Notes under the pieces: generated by a model
Told to the model about the DNA's origin: nothing
The model's input: only the letters and a program-made list of their open reading frames with translations
Databases searched by the model: none
Source: Enterococcus_C asini_A
GTDB taxonomy: Bacteria > Bacillota > Bacilli > Lactobacillales > Enterococcaceae
NCBI RefSeq assembly: GCF_031928785.1
Contig: NZ_JARQAL010000006.1
Direction: 5' to 3' (one strand)
DNA: 64,000 nucleotides
Shown here: positions 32,642 to 40,092 of the stretch, in pieces
Position numbering within the stretch: the first letter of the stretch is position 1
How the letters are laid out: every line of letters starts with the position of its first letter
Program-made: the position numbers and the translations under genes

Positions 32642-33591
32642 GGTTGTTTGCCCCTTTCTTTGATGATTTTCGTCACAAAATAAATGCCCCCGACAAATTC
32701 AATCACCACGCTTAATGTGGTGTTTAAGGAAAAAACTTGTTCCACTAAAAACTGGCCTCCCACTAAAAAGAGCAGTGCCAAAAGTGCCCCGCCGATAAAC
32801 AGCAACCGGTGTTCATAAGTGGCAAAGAGCTGGTAGCTGACATTGGCCACGATAAAGCCTAAAAAAGTCACCGGCCCTACTAATGCGGTAGCAATTGCTA
32901 CGAGCATACTGATTACCACAAGAAGAACTAGTTGAAATGCCTCTACTTCAATGCCTAAATTCATTGCCTGATCACGTCCTAAATGCAAAACGTCTAACTT
33001 AGAAGCCCAGCGCCATAAAAGTAGTATCAATAAAAAGCCTAAAATGGCCGCAACGCCCAGAAATTGACTATTTACATTGCCAAAACTGGCAAAGAGTTTT
33101 CCTTGCAAAAGGTCGTATTCATTGGGATCCATGAGCACTTGCAAAAATGTGCTGATGCTACTGAAAAAAGTGCCCAAAATCATCCCCACCATTAACAGTA
33201 AAAATAAGTTGCGCCTTTTCAATAAACTGAAAGCTAGTGCTGTACTAAGCAACGTCACCACTAAAATAGTGCCTAAAAACTGCCAAATACTTTGTTGGCT
33301 GAGCATTTGTGCCCCTCCAAAGACGAAAAAAGACAAGGTTTGAATCAAGACATATAAAGAATCCAAGCCTAAAATATTCGGCGTCAAAAAGTGGTTTTCC
33401 GTCACCGTTTGAAAACTAATGGTGGCAAAACTGGTCATAATCCCCACTAAAGTGAAAGCCACTAGTTTTTTCCCACGGAGTTTTAAAGCAAACGCCCAGT
33501 TGCCATAGGTCTTATAGGTCAAAAAGAGCACCATCACCAAGCCAGCCACCACAGCGAAACCGATTAGTACCCTTACATTGCGTTTTTTCAT
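32638..33591 (-). CDS. Iron-siderophore ABC permease (YclO-like)
   Basis: A 317-residue FecCD-family permease with about nine helices. It includes the coupling-helix region LHLGRDQAMNLGIEVEAF (the conserved Gly for ATPase contact) and the GPVTFLGFIVANVSYQL motif. It overlaps its neighbours on both sides by 4 bases, a tightly coupled operon, and pairs with the 33588-34529 product in the membrane. Confidence 0.92.
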   Translation of the reverse strand: MKKRNVRVLIGFAVVAGLVMVLFLTYKTYGNWAFALKLRGKKLVAFTLVGIMTSFATISFQTVTENHFLTPNILGLDSLYVLIQTLSFFVFGGAQMLSQQSIWQFLGTILVVTLLSTALAFSLLKRRNLFLLLMVGMILGTFFSSISTFLQVLMDPNEYDLLQGKLFASFGNVNSQFLGVAAILGFLLILLLWRWASKLDVLHLGRDQAMNLGIEVEAFQLVLLVVISMLVAIATALVGPVTFLGFIVANVSYQLFATYEHRLLFIGGALLALLFLVGGQFLVEQVFSLNTTLSVVIEFVGGIYFVTKIIKERGKQP

Positions 33592-34529
33592 ACTTGCTGC
33601 CTCCTTACCAAAAGAAAGATAAAGAGCACACTACCTAGGGCTCCTACGATTACGCTTACCGGGATTTCATAAGGCGGAATCACCACCCGGGCCAAAATAT
33701 CACAGGCAATTAAAAAGACACTACCTAGCCAAGCGGTCAATCCCAAAGTGTTTTTCATCTGATCGCCATAGCGCAGCGAAACGAGATTCGGTACGATCAC
33801 TCCGATAAAAGGCACGGTTCCTACCATAATTAGCACCAGACTGCTAGCCAAAGCCACTAAACCTAAGCCTAAATACTGCACCCGGCGATAGTTCAAACCG
33901 AGGTTTTGAGCCAAGTCCTCTCCCATGCCAGCCACTGTAAAGTGATAAGCAAAGTAATAAATTACGCCTAATAAAGGAACTGCCAGATACAAAAGCTCAT
34001 AACTTCCCCGCATCACCGTGGCAAAATTGCCTTGTAACCAAGAAGACATATTTTGCACCAGCTCAAATTGATAAGCAAAAAAAGTAGCCATCGAGCCAAT
34101 GATATTGCCAAACATAACCCCCACTAAAGGCACCATCATTTGATTTTTCCCCGGCAAAAAACGAGTCAGTTGTAAAAACAATAACGTGCCTAAAAACGCA
34201 AAGAGAAAAGCCACGCCAGAGCGCAATAACAAAGGTGCATCCGGTAAGAAGAGCATCACCACTAAAATTCCTAGACGCGCACTGTCCATAGTTCCTGCCG
34301 TCGTGGAGGAGACAAATTTATTTTGGGTCAACTGTTGCATCACCAAGCCACAGACACTTAAGGTACTGCCAGCTACGAGTAAACTTATAGTACGAGGCAA
34401 GCGGGTCGCAAAAAAAATCAACTGTTGCTCCCCTTTAAAAAAGAGTTGCCCATCTAAGTCTTTGACCCCAATAAATAACGAGAGAAAAATCACAAAGAAT
34501 AAAATCGCCCCTTGGAGCACTTTTTTCAT
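33588..34529 (-). CDS. Iron-siderophore ABC permease (YclN-like)
   Basis: A 313-residue FecCD-family permease. ATRLPRTISLLVAGSTLSVCGLVMQQLTQN near the N-terminus is the family hallmark (RLPR...GAxLxxxGxxMQ), and GTVPFIGVIVPNLVSLRYG is the coupling region. It is the first gene of the operon and starts after AGGAGG. A Fur box lies 20 bases upstream, so the operon should be iron-repressed. Confidence 0.92.
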   Translation of the reverse strand: MKKVLQGAILFFVIFLSLFIGVKDLDGQLFFKGEQQLIFFATRLPRTISLLVAGSTLSVCGLVMQQLTQNKFVSSTTAGTMDSARLGILVVMLFLPDAPLLLRSGVAFLFAFLGTLLFLQLTRFLPGKNQMMVPLVGVMFGNIIGSMATFFAYQFELVQNMSSWLQGNFATVMRGSYELLYLAVPLLGVIYYFAYHFTVAGMGEDLAQNLGLNYRRVQYLGLGLVALASSLVLIMVGTVPFIGVIVPNLVSLRYGDQMKNTLGLTAWLGSVFLIACDILARVVIPPYEIPVSVIVGALGSVLFIFLLVRRQQV

Positions 34530-34548
34530 GGCCGTCCTCCTTTTTAAT

Positions 34549-34563
34549 TGAGAATGATTATCA
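34549..34563 (-). promoter_or_regulatory. Fur box of the siderophore ABC operon
   Basis: TGAGAATGATTATCA differs from the Fur consensus TGATAATNATTATCA at one position. It sits between the promoter and the first gene. Confidence 0.85.
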
Positions 34564-34576
34564 GTATCACAACCTT

Positions 34577-34605
34577 AGTTTAGGCAAATCCCTAATAAAA
34601 TACAA
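34577..34605 (-). promoter_or_regulatory. Promoter of the siderophore ABC operon
   Basis: TTGTAT (34600-34605) and TAAACT (34577-34582) are 17 bases apart on the minus strand, just upstream of the Fur box. Confidence 0.55.
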
Positions 34606-34714
34606 TCTTTTTTTGACGAGAATTGATGATTTTTGTGAAATTCCTCATTTTCCCTTGGCTTGAAGCAAAAATAACTCCATACTAAAGAAAAACCCCTAAA
34701 AAAGGAGTTTTCCG

Positions 34715-35206
34715 ATGAATAACAATTATTCCTATGAGCAAATCACCGCTACAAATCAAGAAGAAGCTTTTTTGATTTACTGGGCAAATGCTGATTATTT
34801 TGCCTTAACTAAAGAAATCCCGACGATGGAACAAATCCGCAAAGATGCTCGTAGCTTACCAACAGGACTTGATCTTAGCCACAAGCATTTTTTATTAATT
34901 CGCCAAAATGAAATCCCGGTGGCGGTCTTAGATCTCCTCACAGACTATCCCCAAAAACAAGAAGCCTTTCTTGGGCTTTTGCTAGTAAAAGAAAAAGGTC
35001 GGGGTCACGGACGCAAAATCGTCAGTAGACTAGAAAACCAACTGATGAAACAAGGCTACACCAAACTGATTTTAGCCGTGTTGCAAAACAATCAACCCGG
35101 TCTTATTTTTTGGCGAAAACTAGGCTTTCAAGAAAGCGGAAAAGGGACTTTTCCGATAGACGCCACTAGCTATCCTGTATTGAAATTTGAAAAAGCGTTG
35201 AATTAA
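34715..35206 (+). CDS. GNAT-family N-acetyltransferase
   Basis: A 163-residue acetyl-CoA-dependent transferase. The acetyl-CoA pyrophosphate loop is seen in LLVKEKGRGHGRKIVSRLE (R/Q-x-x-G-x-G/A), followed by KLILAVLQNNQPGLIFWRKLGFQE, the usual beta5-alpha4 ending. The substrate is unknown. SD AAAGGAG precedes the ATG. It is a monocistronic gene with its own terminator, and nothing nearby suggests a target. Confidence 0.85.
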   Translation: MNNNYSYEQITATNQEEAFLIYWANADYFALTKEIPTMEQIRKDARSLPTGLDLSHKHFLLIRQNEIPVAVLDLLTDYPQKQEAFLGLLLVKEKGRGHGRKIVSRLENQLMKQGYTKLILAVLQNNQPGLIFWRKLGFQESGKGTFPIDATSYPVLKFEKALN

Positions 35207-35207
35207 A

Positions 35208-35248
35208 GCAAAAGGAGCGTTTTAGCCACAGCCAAAACGCTCCTTTTC
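35208..35248 (+). terminator. Terminator of the acetyltransferase gene
   Basis: A perfect 13-bp stem (AAAGGAGCGTTTT / AAAACGCTCCTTT) with flanking A and T runs. It also faces the converging lipoprotein gene. Confidence 0.88.
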
Positions 35249-35270
35249 CAATATATGTCTCAATGATTTC

Positions 35271-35675
35271 TTACATCGCTGCCAAATTAAAAATCACTTT
35301 GTCCCCGTCTTTTAAGGTTACATCTTTGGCTCCTTCATTGACTTGTTCCTCATTTAGAGTAAACGTCCAATATTTTTGGGCTGGGGCATCTTGTTCTTTG
35401 CCTGCGATACTGGTAATAAAGCCATCTTCGTCTTTGATTTCAAAGTTTTCCTTCATGGCATCGTATAAACTAGTATCCTTAGCCACCGCAATTTCTTTGT
35501 TTTCAAATTCACTGCCATCTTCTTGTAAAATCACTGTGACGGCTACTTCATTTGCTGCAACGCTAGTACTAGCTGTAGTACTATCACTGGTATCATTTTG
35601 ACTGCCACAAGCAGCTAACCCCACCATCACCAAGGCGGTAAAGATAACGCCTAGGAACAACTTCAATTTTTTCAT
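35271..35675 (-). CDS. DUF4430 lipoprotein under cobalamin riboswitch control
   Basis: A ~134-residue exported lipoprotein: signal peptide FLGVIFTALVMVGLAAC with the lipobox cysteine near residue 24, a Ser/Thr/Asp linker, then one DUF4430 domain (VTVILQEDGSEFENKEIAVAK through KDGDKVIFNL). DUF4430 matches the C-terminal cobalamin-contacting domain of transcobalamin-like proteins and occurs in surface proteins of B12-using Firmicutes. The adenosylcobalamin riboswitch just upstream argues for a role in capturing B12 outside the cell and passing it to an ECF importer. This is inference; no ligand residues can be proven. GAGG lies four or seven bases before the two possible ATGs. Confidence 0.8.
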   Translation of the reverse strand: MKKLKLFLGVIFTALVMVGLAACGSQNDTSDSTTASTSVAANEVAVTVILQEDGSEFENKEIAVAKDTSLYDAMKENFEIKDEDGFITSIAGKEQDAPAQKYWTFTLNEEQVNEGAKDVTLKDGDKVIFNLAAM

Positions 35676-35702
35676 CATACTTCCTCTTTTCATTTTAGTC
35701 CT

Positions 35703-35980
35703 AAAAAAGACACTCCGAATAACTCAGAGTGCCTCCAGCAGCCATCTTCAAAGAAAAACCCAGCCTAGTTAGTAGTTCATTAAGAAAAATAGATGCCAGA
35801 CAGCTCTCCCTGTTATCATGCCCAGTGCCAACTATCCTAGATATCCTGACTTCACTTCATCCTACACTCTCCTCTTCCCAAGTAAACTCAGTGAGTAATG
35901 AGATTTCGTCCATGTCACAGTAGAAAGGGACTGCCGAGGATTTGCACCTCGTTTCCTAAGACAGCTGTTTCTTATTTAGT
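35703..35980 (-). promoter_or_regulatory. Adenosylcobalamin riboswitch with terminator, upstream of the DUF4430 gene
   Basis: On the minus strand the conserved cobalamin-aptamer blocks run in order: GAGGTGCAAATCCTC, GGCAGTCCC, CTACTGTGA, AAGTCAGGATA and a B12-box-like GGCACTGGG (35821-35829). An intrinsic terminator (GGCACTC / GAGTGTC then T6, 35703-35733) is the expression platform. An extended -10 (TGTTACAAT, 35988-35993) sits at its head. High cobalamin should switch the lipoprotein off. Confidence 0.93.
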
Positions 35981-36018
35981 TTTCTTTATTGTAACATAAT
36001 CCCCTGATAATGAAAGTC

Positions 36019-36462
36019 TTATTGAGACTGCCAATCAGCTGGATAAGTCACATAAACAAACCGAGCATCCCCAGTGACGGAAAATTTGATTTGACTGCCT
36101 TTAGGAATCAAAATAATTTCTCCAGGTCCCGCGCTAACTGTGCGACCGTCAATCACGATATCTAGGCGGCCTTCAATCACATAATCAATTTCATCGTAAT
36201 CTAATTTCCAATCAAAGGTGGTATCTTTCATCACCATTAAACCACAACCAAGACGAGGGCTTTCTTGTAAAGAAAACAAATCCTTGGTGTAGACAATGTC
36301 ATTAGGATTACCTGTATCCAAACGATCTTCTTCGCTGACATTGATTTCTGGCAATTTGATTGACGTAATGCCACTAGGATCCACTTGTTTGGTAGGCATT
36401 AATTTTTCATTGACGATTTGCCGTACTAAGGCTTCAATCATCTCTTTGTTAAGTTCAGCCAT
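36019..36462 (-). CDS. eutQ: Ethanolamine utilization cupin protein EutQ
   Basis: A 147-residue protein. A short amphipathic helix at the N-terminus (KEMIEALVRQIVNEKL) and a linker precede the RmlC-like cupin barrel (DEIDYVIEGRLDIVIDGRTV, GEIILIPKG). In Salmonella, EutQ has been linked to acetate kinase activity and shell assembly. The N-terminal helix has the look of a microcompartment encapsulation peptide. It is the last gene of the eutA-Q operon, 15 bases after eutH. Confidence 0.93.
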   Translation of the reverse strand: MAELNKEMIEALVRQIVNEKLMPTKQVDPSGITSIKLPEINVSEEDRLDTGNPNDIVYTKDLFSLQESPRLGCGLMVMKDTTFDWKLDYDEIDYVIEGRLDIVIDGRTVSAGPGEIILIPKGSQIKFSVTGDARFVYVTYPADWQSQ

Positions 36463-36477
36463 TTTTCTGTCCTCCTG

Positions 36478-37578
36478 TTACTTTGCTGGTTTTTCGGCTT
36501 TCCCCAAAATTCGATTGGCCATAAACATCGCCACAAAGATTGCGGTAACCCCACCAACAAGTTTCCCAACCATCATTGGGAAAATCATTTCTTTTGCCAC
36601 ACCGGCAGTAAAGCCTAGGTGGTCACCTAAAACAAAGGATGCGGACACGGCAAAGGCCACGTTAATGATCTTGCCTCGGTTATCCATATCTTTCATCATT
36701 TGGAACATGGGAATATTGTTTGCTAGAGTTGCCACCATACCCGCTGCGGCAATTTCATTCATTCCCATAGCTCCGCCTAATTTCATCAATGGTTTGTTAA
36801 AAACTTTGGTAATAAAGGCTACTAAACAAAAAGCTCCAGCCAAGGTTAAGGCAATGCCTCCAACGACTTCGATCCCTTCTGTAACAGGGGCGATGCCTTT
36901 AATCAATGTAATGCCCACTAGTTGTTGAATGGCTCCTACTACTAAACCAAAGATAGCTACGATGACTACCCCTTTACCAAAAACGGTAAAGCCTTTGATC
37001 ATACCATTTGGCGCTAACCACAAACCAAGAATAATCAAAGCTGCTACCAATACAATCGGTACCAAGTTGGACAAAATCATTCCAATTGGCATACCTGCGA
37101 CTAAACCACCGGCAAAACAGCCAATGGGAATCGTAATAATCCCACTTAAAACCCCAGTTGCTAAGTATTGTTGGTCTTCTTTTTCAATAATCCCTAATGC
37201 CACGGGAATCGTAAAGACAATAGTTGGCCCCATCATTGCACCTAAGATCGCCCCAGCAAACAGTCCTGCTTGAGGATCTTGTGCCATTTGTTGCGCTAAG
37301 GCAAACCCACCCATATCATTGGCCAATAAAGTTGTGGCAAACATGGAAGGATCTGCTCCTAAAAAGGTATAAACCGGTACTACGATTGGGCTTAAGATAT
37401 TAGCCAAAACCGGCGCTAAGGTAATAATCCCCACCATGGAAAGGGCTAGTGACCCCATGGCCATGATCCCTTCTTCAAACTGCTCCCCGAAGCCAAATTT
37501 GTTGCCGATACATTTATCTACGGCCCCAATAATCATGAAGATGACCATAATATACATAATAATTTCGTTAATACTCAA
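36478..37578 (-). CDS. eutH: Ethanolamine transporter EutH
   Basis: A 366-residue integral membrane protein with about ten helices, rich in glycine and proline. The N-terminus (INEIIMYIMVIFMIIGAVDKCIGNKFGFGEQFEEG) is the EutH family start, and LANDMGGFALAQQMA is a conserved central motif. EutH imports protonated ethanolamine when it is scarce or the medium is acidic; diffusion suffices otherwise. It sits between eutN and eutQ. Confidence 0.95.
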   Translation of the reverse strand: MSINEIIMYIMVIFMIIGAVDKCIGNKFGFGEQFEEGIMAMGSLALSMVGIITLAPVLANILSPIVVPVYTFLGADPSMFATTLLANDMGGFALAQQMAQDPQAGLFAGAILGAMMGPTIVFTIPVALGIIEKEDQQYLATGVLSGIITIPIGCFAGGLVAGMPIGMILSNLVPIVLVAALIILGLWLAPNGMIKGFTVFGKGVVIVAIFGLVVGAIQQLVGITLIKGIAPVTEGIEVVGGIALTLAGAFCLVAFITKVFNKPLMKLGGAMGMNEIAAAGMVATLANNIPMFQMMKDMDNRGKIINVAFAVSASFVLGDHLGFTAGVAKEMIFPMMVGKLVGGVTAIFVAMFMANRILGKAEKPAK

Positions 37579-37591
37579 AAAAAATCCCTCC

Positions 37592-37861
37592 CTACTTATT
37601 TGACTCCACAGAATCTACTACCCCAACAATCATGGCATCAATAGGTGTATCTAGATTTTCCGCCGAAATACGGGCAGCCTGACCCTGGGTGATTAAGACT
37701 AAATCGCCAATCCCAGCCCCAGCATTATCCGCTGCCACCAATGATCCTTGAGGTTCCTTTGTGTCCGTATTCCAAACTTCTACAATCATAAATTTCCAGC
37801 CATTTAATTTTTCATCTTTTCTCGTTGACCATAAACTTCCCGTTACTCTACCTAATAACAT
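37592..37861 (-). CDS. eutN: Microcompartment vertex protein EutN (CcmL family)
   Basis: An 89-residue EutN/CcmL OB-fold protein that forms pentamers capping the vertices of the protein shell. Conserved motifs are GRVTGSLWSTRKDEKLNGWKFM, VAADNAGAGIGDLVLITQG and DAMIVGVVDSVE. Full length. Confidence 0.95.
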   Translation of the reverse strand: MLLGRVTGSLWSTRKDEKLNGWKFMIVEVWNTDTKEPQGSLVAADNAGAGIGDLVLITQGQAARISAENLDTPIDAMIVGVVDSVESNK

Positions 37862-37873
37862 AGTGTTTCTCCT

Positions 37874-38461
37874 TTAAATTGTTATTGAGTGTTCTCTGGC
37901 ATAATCAACAGCCAATGGCGTCAGTCGACAATCCTTTGGAAGCTGAAAATCTTTTTGCTGAATATATGCTTGTAGTTCTTTTTCCGTAATAAACTTGCCT
38001 TTAGTTCGCGTTTTTACAGGCTTTTTCAATTGTTCGAAAGCCAAACTTTCTCCTGGAGCTAAAAAGTTCACCCCATAGCGTTCCACTTGAGTTTTCAGAC
38101 TTGTTAATTGTTGCCGTAAGCCATAGCGCAAGTGATTGGTTTTTTGAGGCCAATTCGTCTGTAACACCCAGACTGGTTTTCCTGCCAATAAATAGCCTTG
38201 CACTTGTTTAGTCGTCTCATCTGACACTTGTAAACTAGCGATACTGGCAAGTTGAGCCACTGTGAGCTCTTTAACAACCAATCCTTGAGCATTTTCTTGG
38301 TCTGTGGTCACCCAGTGAATTTTTTGCTGCGTGACTTCATTGGGCAACTGCTCCAATGGCTGATCACAGGCCAAGGTATACTCGCTTTTTTCCAGTAGGC
38401 AACTGGCCACTATTTGTTCCGTAATCTTTTGCACGAGCTCTTCGATTTCCGTTACTTTCAT
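37874..38461 (-). CDS. Conserved eut-locus protein of unknown function (TIGR02536-like)
   Basis: A 195-residue protein found in ethanolamine loci of Firmicutes, here between pduL and eutN. An amphipathic helix at the N-terminus (IEELVQKITEQIVASC) resembles an encapsulation peptide. The rest is a mixed alpha/beta protein without cofactor motifs that I can name. The C-terminal stretch TKGKFITEKELQAYIQQ followed by LTPLAVDYAREH echoes the N-terminal part of EutT-like and PduL-adjacent proteins (TPxAxDxxREH), a frequent feature in microcompartment operons. Function is unknown; a place inside or on the shell is likely. Confidence 0.75.
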   Translation of the reverse strand: MKVTEIEELVQKITEQIVASCLLEKSEYTLACDQPLEQLPNEVTQQKIHWVTTDQENAQGLVVKELTVAQLASIASLQVSDETTKQVQGYLLAGKPVWVLQTNWPQKTNHLRYGLRQQLTSLKTQVERYGVNFLAPGESLAFEQLKKPVKTRTKGKFITEKELQAYIQQKDFQLPKDCRLTPLAVDYAREHSITI

Positions 38462-38470
38462 GGCTACCTC

Positions 38471-39103
38471 CTACTTAACAATCATTCCTCGTGTTCCTTT
38501 TTCTAAACCACAGGCATTGGCTTCATCGTAGTCAATGTGCATATAAGTGGCAAATTTGGGACTAACCCGCACCACCACATCATCAAAGATCAAGCTACGA
38601 GCGGCTGATACTTTGACTTTGACAATCTCACCATTTACCACGTGGTTTTTCTTAGCATCTTCTGGGGTCATATGAATATGACGTTTTGCTACGATTAAGC
38701 CTTTATCCAGCTTTAACGAACGTTCCCCATTGATTAAAATCACGCCAGGTGTTCCTTCAATGTGACCGCTTTCTCTAATGGGTACTTTCACACCCAATTC
38801 CCGACTATCCGTCATGGAAACTTCTACTTGAGAAGCTGAGCGTTCCGGACCTAAAATCACCACGTTTTTAAACATTCCTTTAGGCCCCACCAAGGTAATC
38901 CGTTCTTTACAAACAAATTGTCCCGGTTGGGAAAGGTCTTTCACTTTGGTCAATTGATAGCCTTCTCCAAAAAGAGCGTCCACAGCTGCTCTGGACAAAT
39001 GAATGTGGCGACCAGAAGCCTCCACTTCAAAGCTTAATTGTTGGGCTTGAATGCGTTTGACTACTTCATCTACTATTTGATCGACTTGATTCAATCTCTC
39101 CAT
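38471..39103 (-). CDS. pduL: Phosphotransacylase PduL/EutD type
   Basis: A 210-residue PduL-family phosphate acyltransferase that converts acetyl-CoA to acetyl phosphate in the microcompartment, recycling CoA for EutE. Two tandem beta-barrel halves carry the zinc-binding SGRHIHLS (about residues 25-32) and AKRHIHMTPEDA histidine motifs. The N-terminus (QVDQIVDEVVKRIQAQQ) is an amphipathic encapsulation-type helix. It replaces the unrelated Pta-type EutD of enterobacteria. Confidence 0.94.
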   Translation of the reverse strand: MERLNQVDQIVDEVVKRIQAQQLSFEVEASGRHIHLSRAAVDALFGEGYQLTKVKDLSQPGQFVCKERITLVGPKGMFKNVVILGPERSASQVEVSMTDSRELGVKVPIRESGHIEGTPGVILINGERSLKLDKGLIVAKRHIHMTPEDAKKNHVVNGEIVKVKVSAARSLIFDDVVVRVSPKFATYMHIDYDEANACGLEKGTRGMIVK

Positions 39104-39106
39104 CTC

Positions 39107-39700
39107 CTACTCGTTTTTGGCTGATCGAATCACTTTAAGCAATTCTTCCGACCAAACTGAGAAAACTTGGGAAGCTTCCTTTGTTTCCTCTTTGGCCATT
39201 ACATACAAAATTTTGGCAATTTGATATTCCAGCTCTCCTGAGACAAACAACCAACGCCGACGTTTTGTTCGGGGGATAACCACTGAACTTGTGGGAACAT
39301 TGATGGTTTCTTGGGAGAAGCTTGGTTTCGTGCTTTGGGTAGAAAAATTCGCCAACCAGCGTTGTTGTTGCTCAAAGTATAACCACCATTCTGCCGTAAA
39401 AGTCTCTTCCTCAAAATCAGGAAAATAGAGCAAGTTGGCTAGGTGCTGACACTCCAGCAAAGCTTCTTTTTTAAGAAAATGTTTACTGACAACAGCCGAC
39501 ACTTTTTGAACACTGAGGCTTTCAGCAGGTTCCGCTAGAGTGTTTTTCAAATTATGCAAAACCGTAATATGATGTTCTCTTAAAAAACTTTGAGCTGAAG
39601 GCGTCAACAAACTGGGTTGGTTCAACTCAAATTGGGCACCATCATATAACTCTTTTCTGCGAAGCATGTGACGAATTGTATCCTCAGTAATCAGCTTCAT
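39107..39700 (-). CDS. EutT-like protein (corrinoid adenosyltransferase-related)
   Basis: A 197-residue protein whose first ~50 residues (ITEDTIRHMLRRKE...LLTPSAQSFLREHHI) align with the start of EutT, the eut-specific cobalamin adenosyltransferase. The HX11CCX2C metal motif of enterobacterial EutT is not present, and a second, PduO-type adenosyltransferase is encoded at 50929-51510. The present protein may therefore be a degenerate or accessory form. Its tail, KRRRWLFVSGELEYQIAKILYVMA, is basic then hydrophobic. It lies between eutM and pduL, with no gap to the latter. Confidence 0.6.
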   Translation of the reverse strand: MKLITEDTIRHMLRRKELYDGAQFELNQPSLLTPSAQSFLREHHITVLHNLKNTLAEPAESLSVQKVSAVVSKHFLKKEALLECQHLANLLYFPDFEEETFTAEWWLYFEQQQRWLANFSTQSTKPSFSQETINVPTSSVVIPRTKRRRWLFVSGELEYQIAKILYVMAKEETKEASQVFSVWSEELLKVIRSAKNE

Positions 39701-39762
39701 CAGCGAAAACCTCCCTAACTGAACAGGAAAGAGCGCAAATGCGCTCTTTTCTACTCTGTTTT

Positions 39763-40050
39763 TTAGATTTCACCATGGTGTGGCAAAATAGCATCTACTT
39801 CTGAATGTGGACGAGGAATTACGTGAACAGAAAGTAATTCACCTACTCGTTCTGCAGCAGCTGCACCAGCATCAGTAGCTGCTTTCACCGCACCAACATC
39901 ACCACGAACCATAACTGTTACCAAACCGCCACCAACTTGTTCTTTGCCAATCAATGTTACATTAGCTGCTTTCACCATTGCATCAGCTGCTTCTACTGCA
40001 CCTACTAAACCACGAGTTTCGATCATTCCTAAAGCGTTTGTACTTGACAT
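39763..40050 (-). CDS. eutM: Microcompartment hexameric shell protein EutM
   Basis: A 95-residue single BMC-domain protein (NALGMIETRGLVGAVEAADAMVKAA, then GGGLVTVMVRGDVGAVKAATDAG), the canonical shell hexamer. It is well expressed in related systems, and its SD (AGGAGG) is strong. Small tail ending in LPHHGEI. It lies between eutE and the EutT-like gene. Confidence 0.95.
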   Translation of the reverse strand: MSSTNALGMIETRGLVGAVEAADAMVKAANVTLIGKEQVGGGLVTVMVRGDVGAVKAATDAGAAAAERVGELLSVHVIPRPHSEVDAILPHHGEI

Positions 40051-40092
40051 ATTTGTTTCCTCCTAGAGTTTTATTTTAAAATTTATTACAAA

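Noticed and set aside
35740..35800. ANTAR-type hairpin in the DUF4430 riboswitch region (ACAG-GGAGAG-CTGT)
   Set aside because: The six-base loop begins with G, so it breaks the A1/G4 rule met by all eleven eut hairpins.
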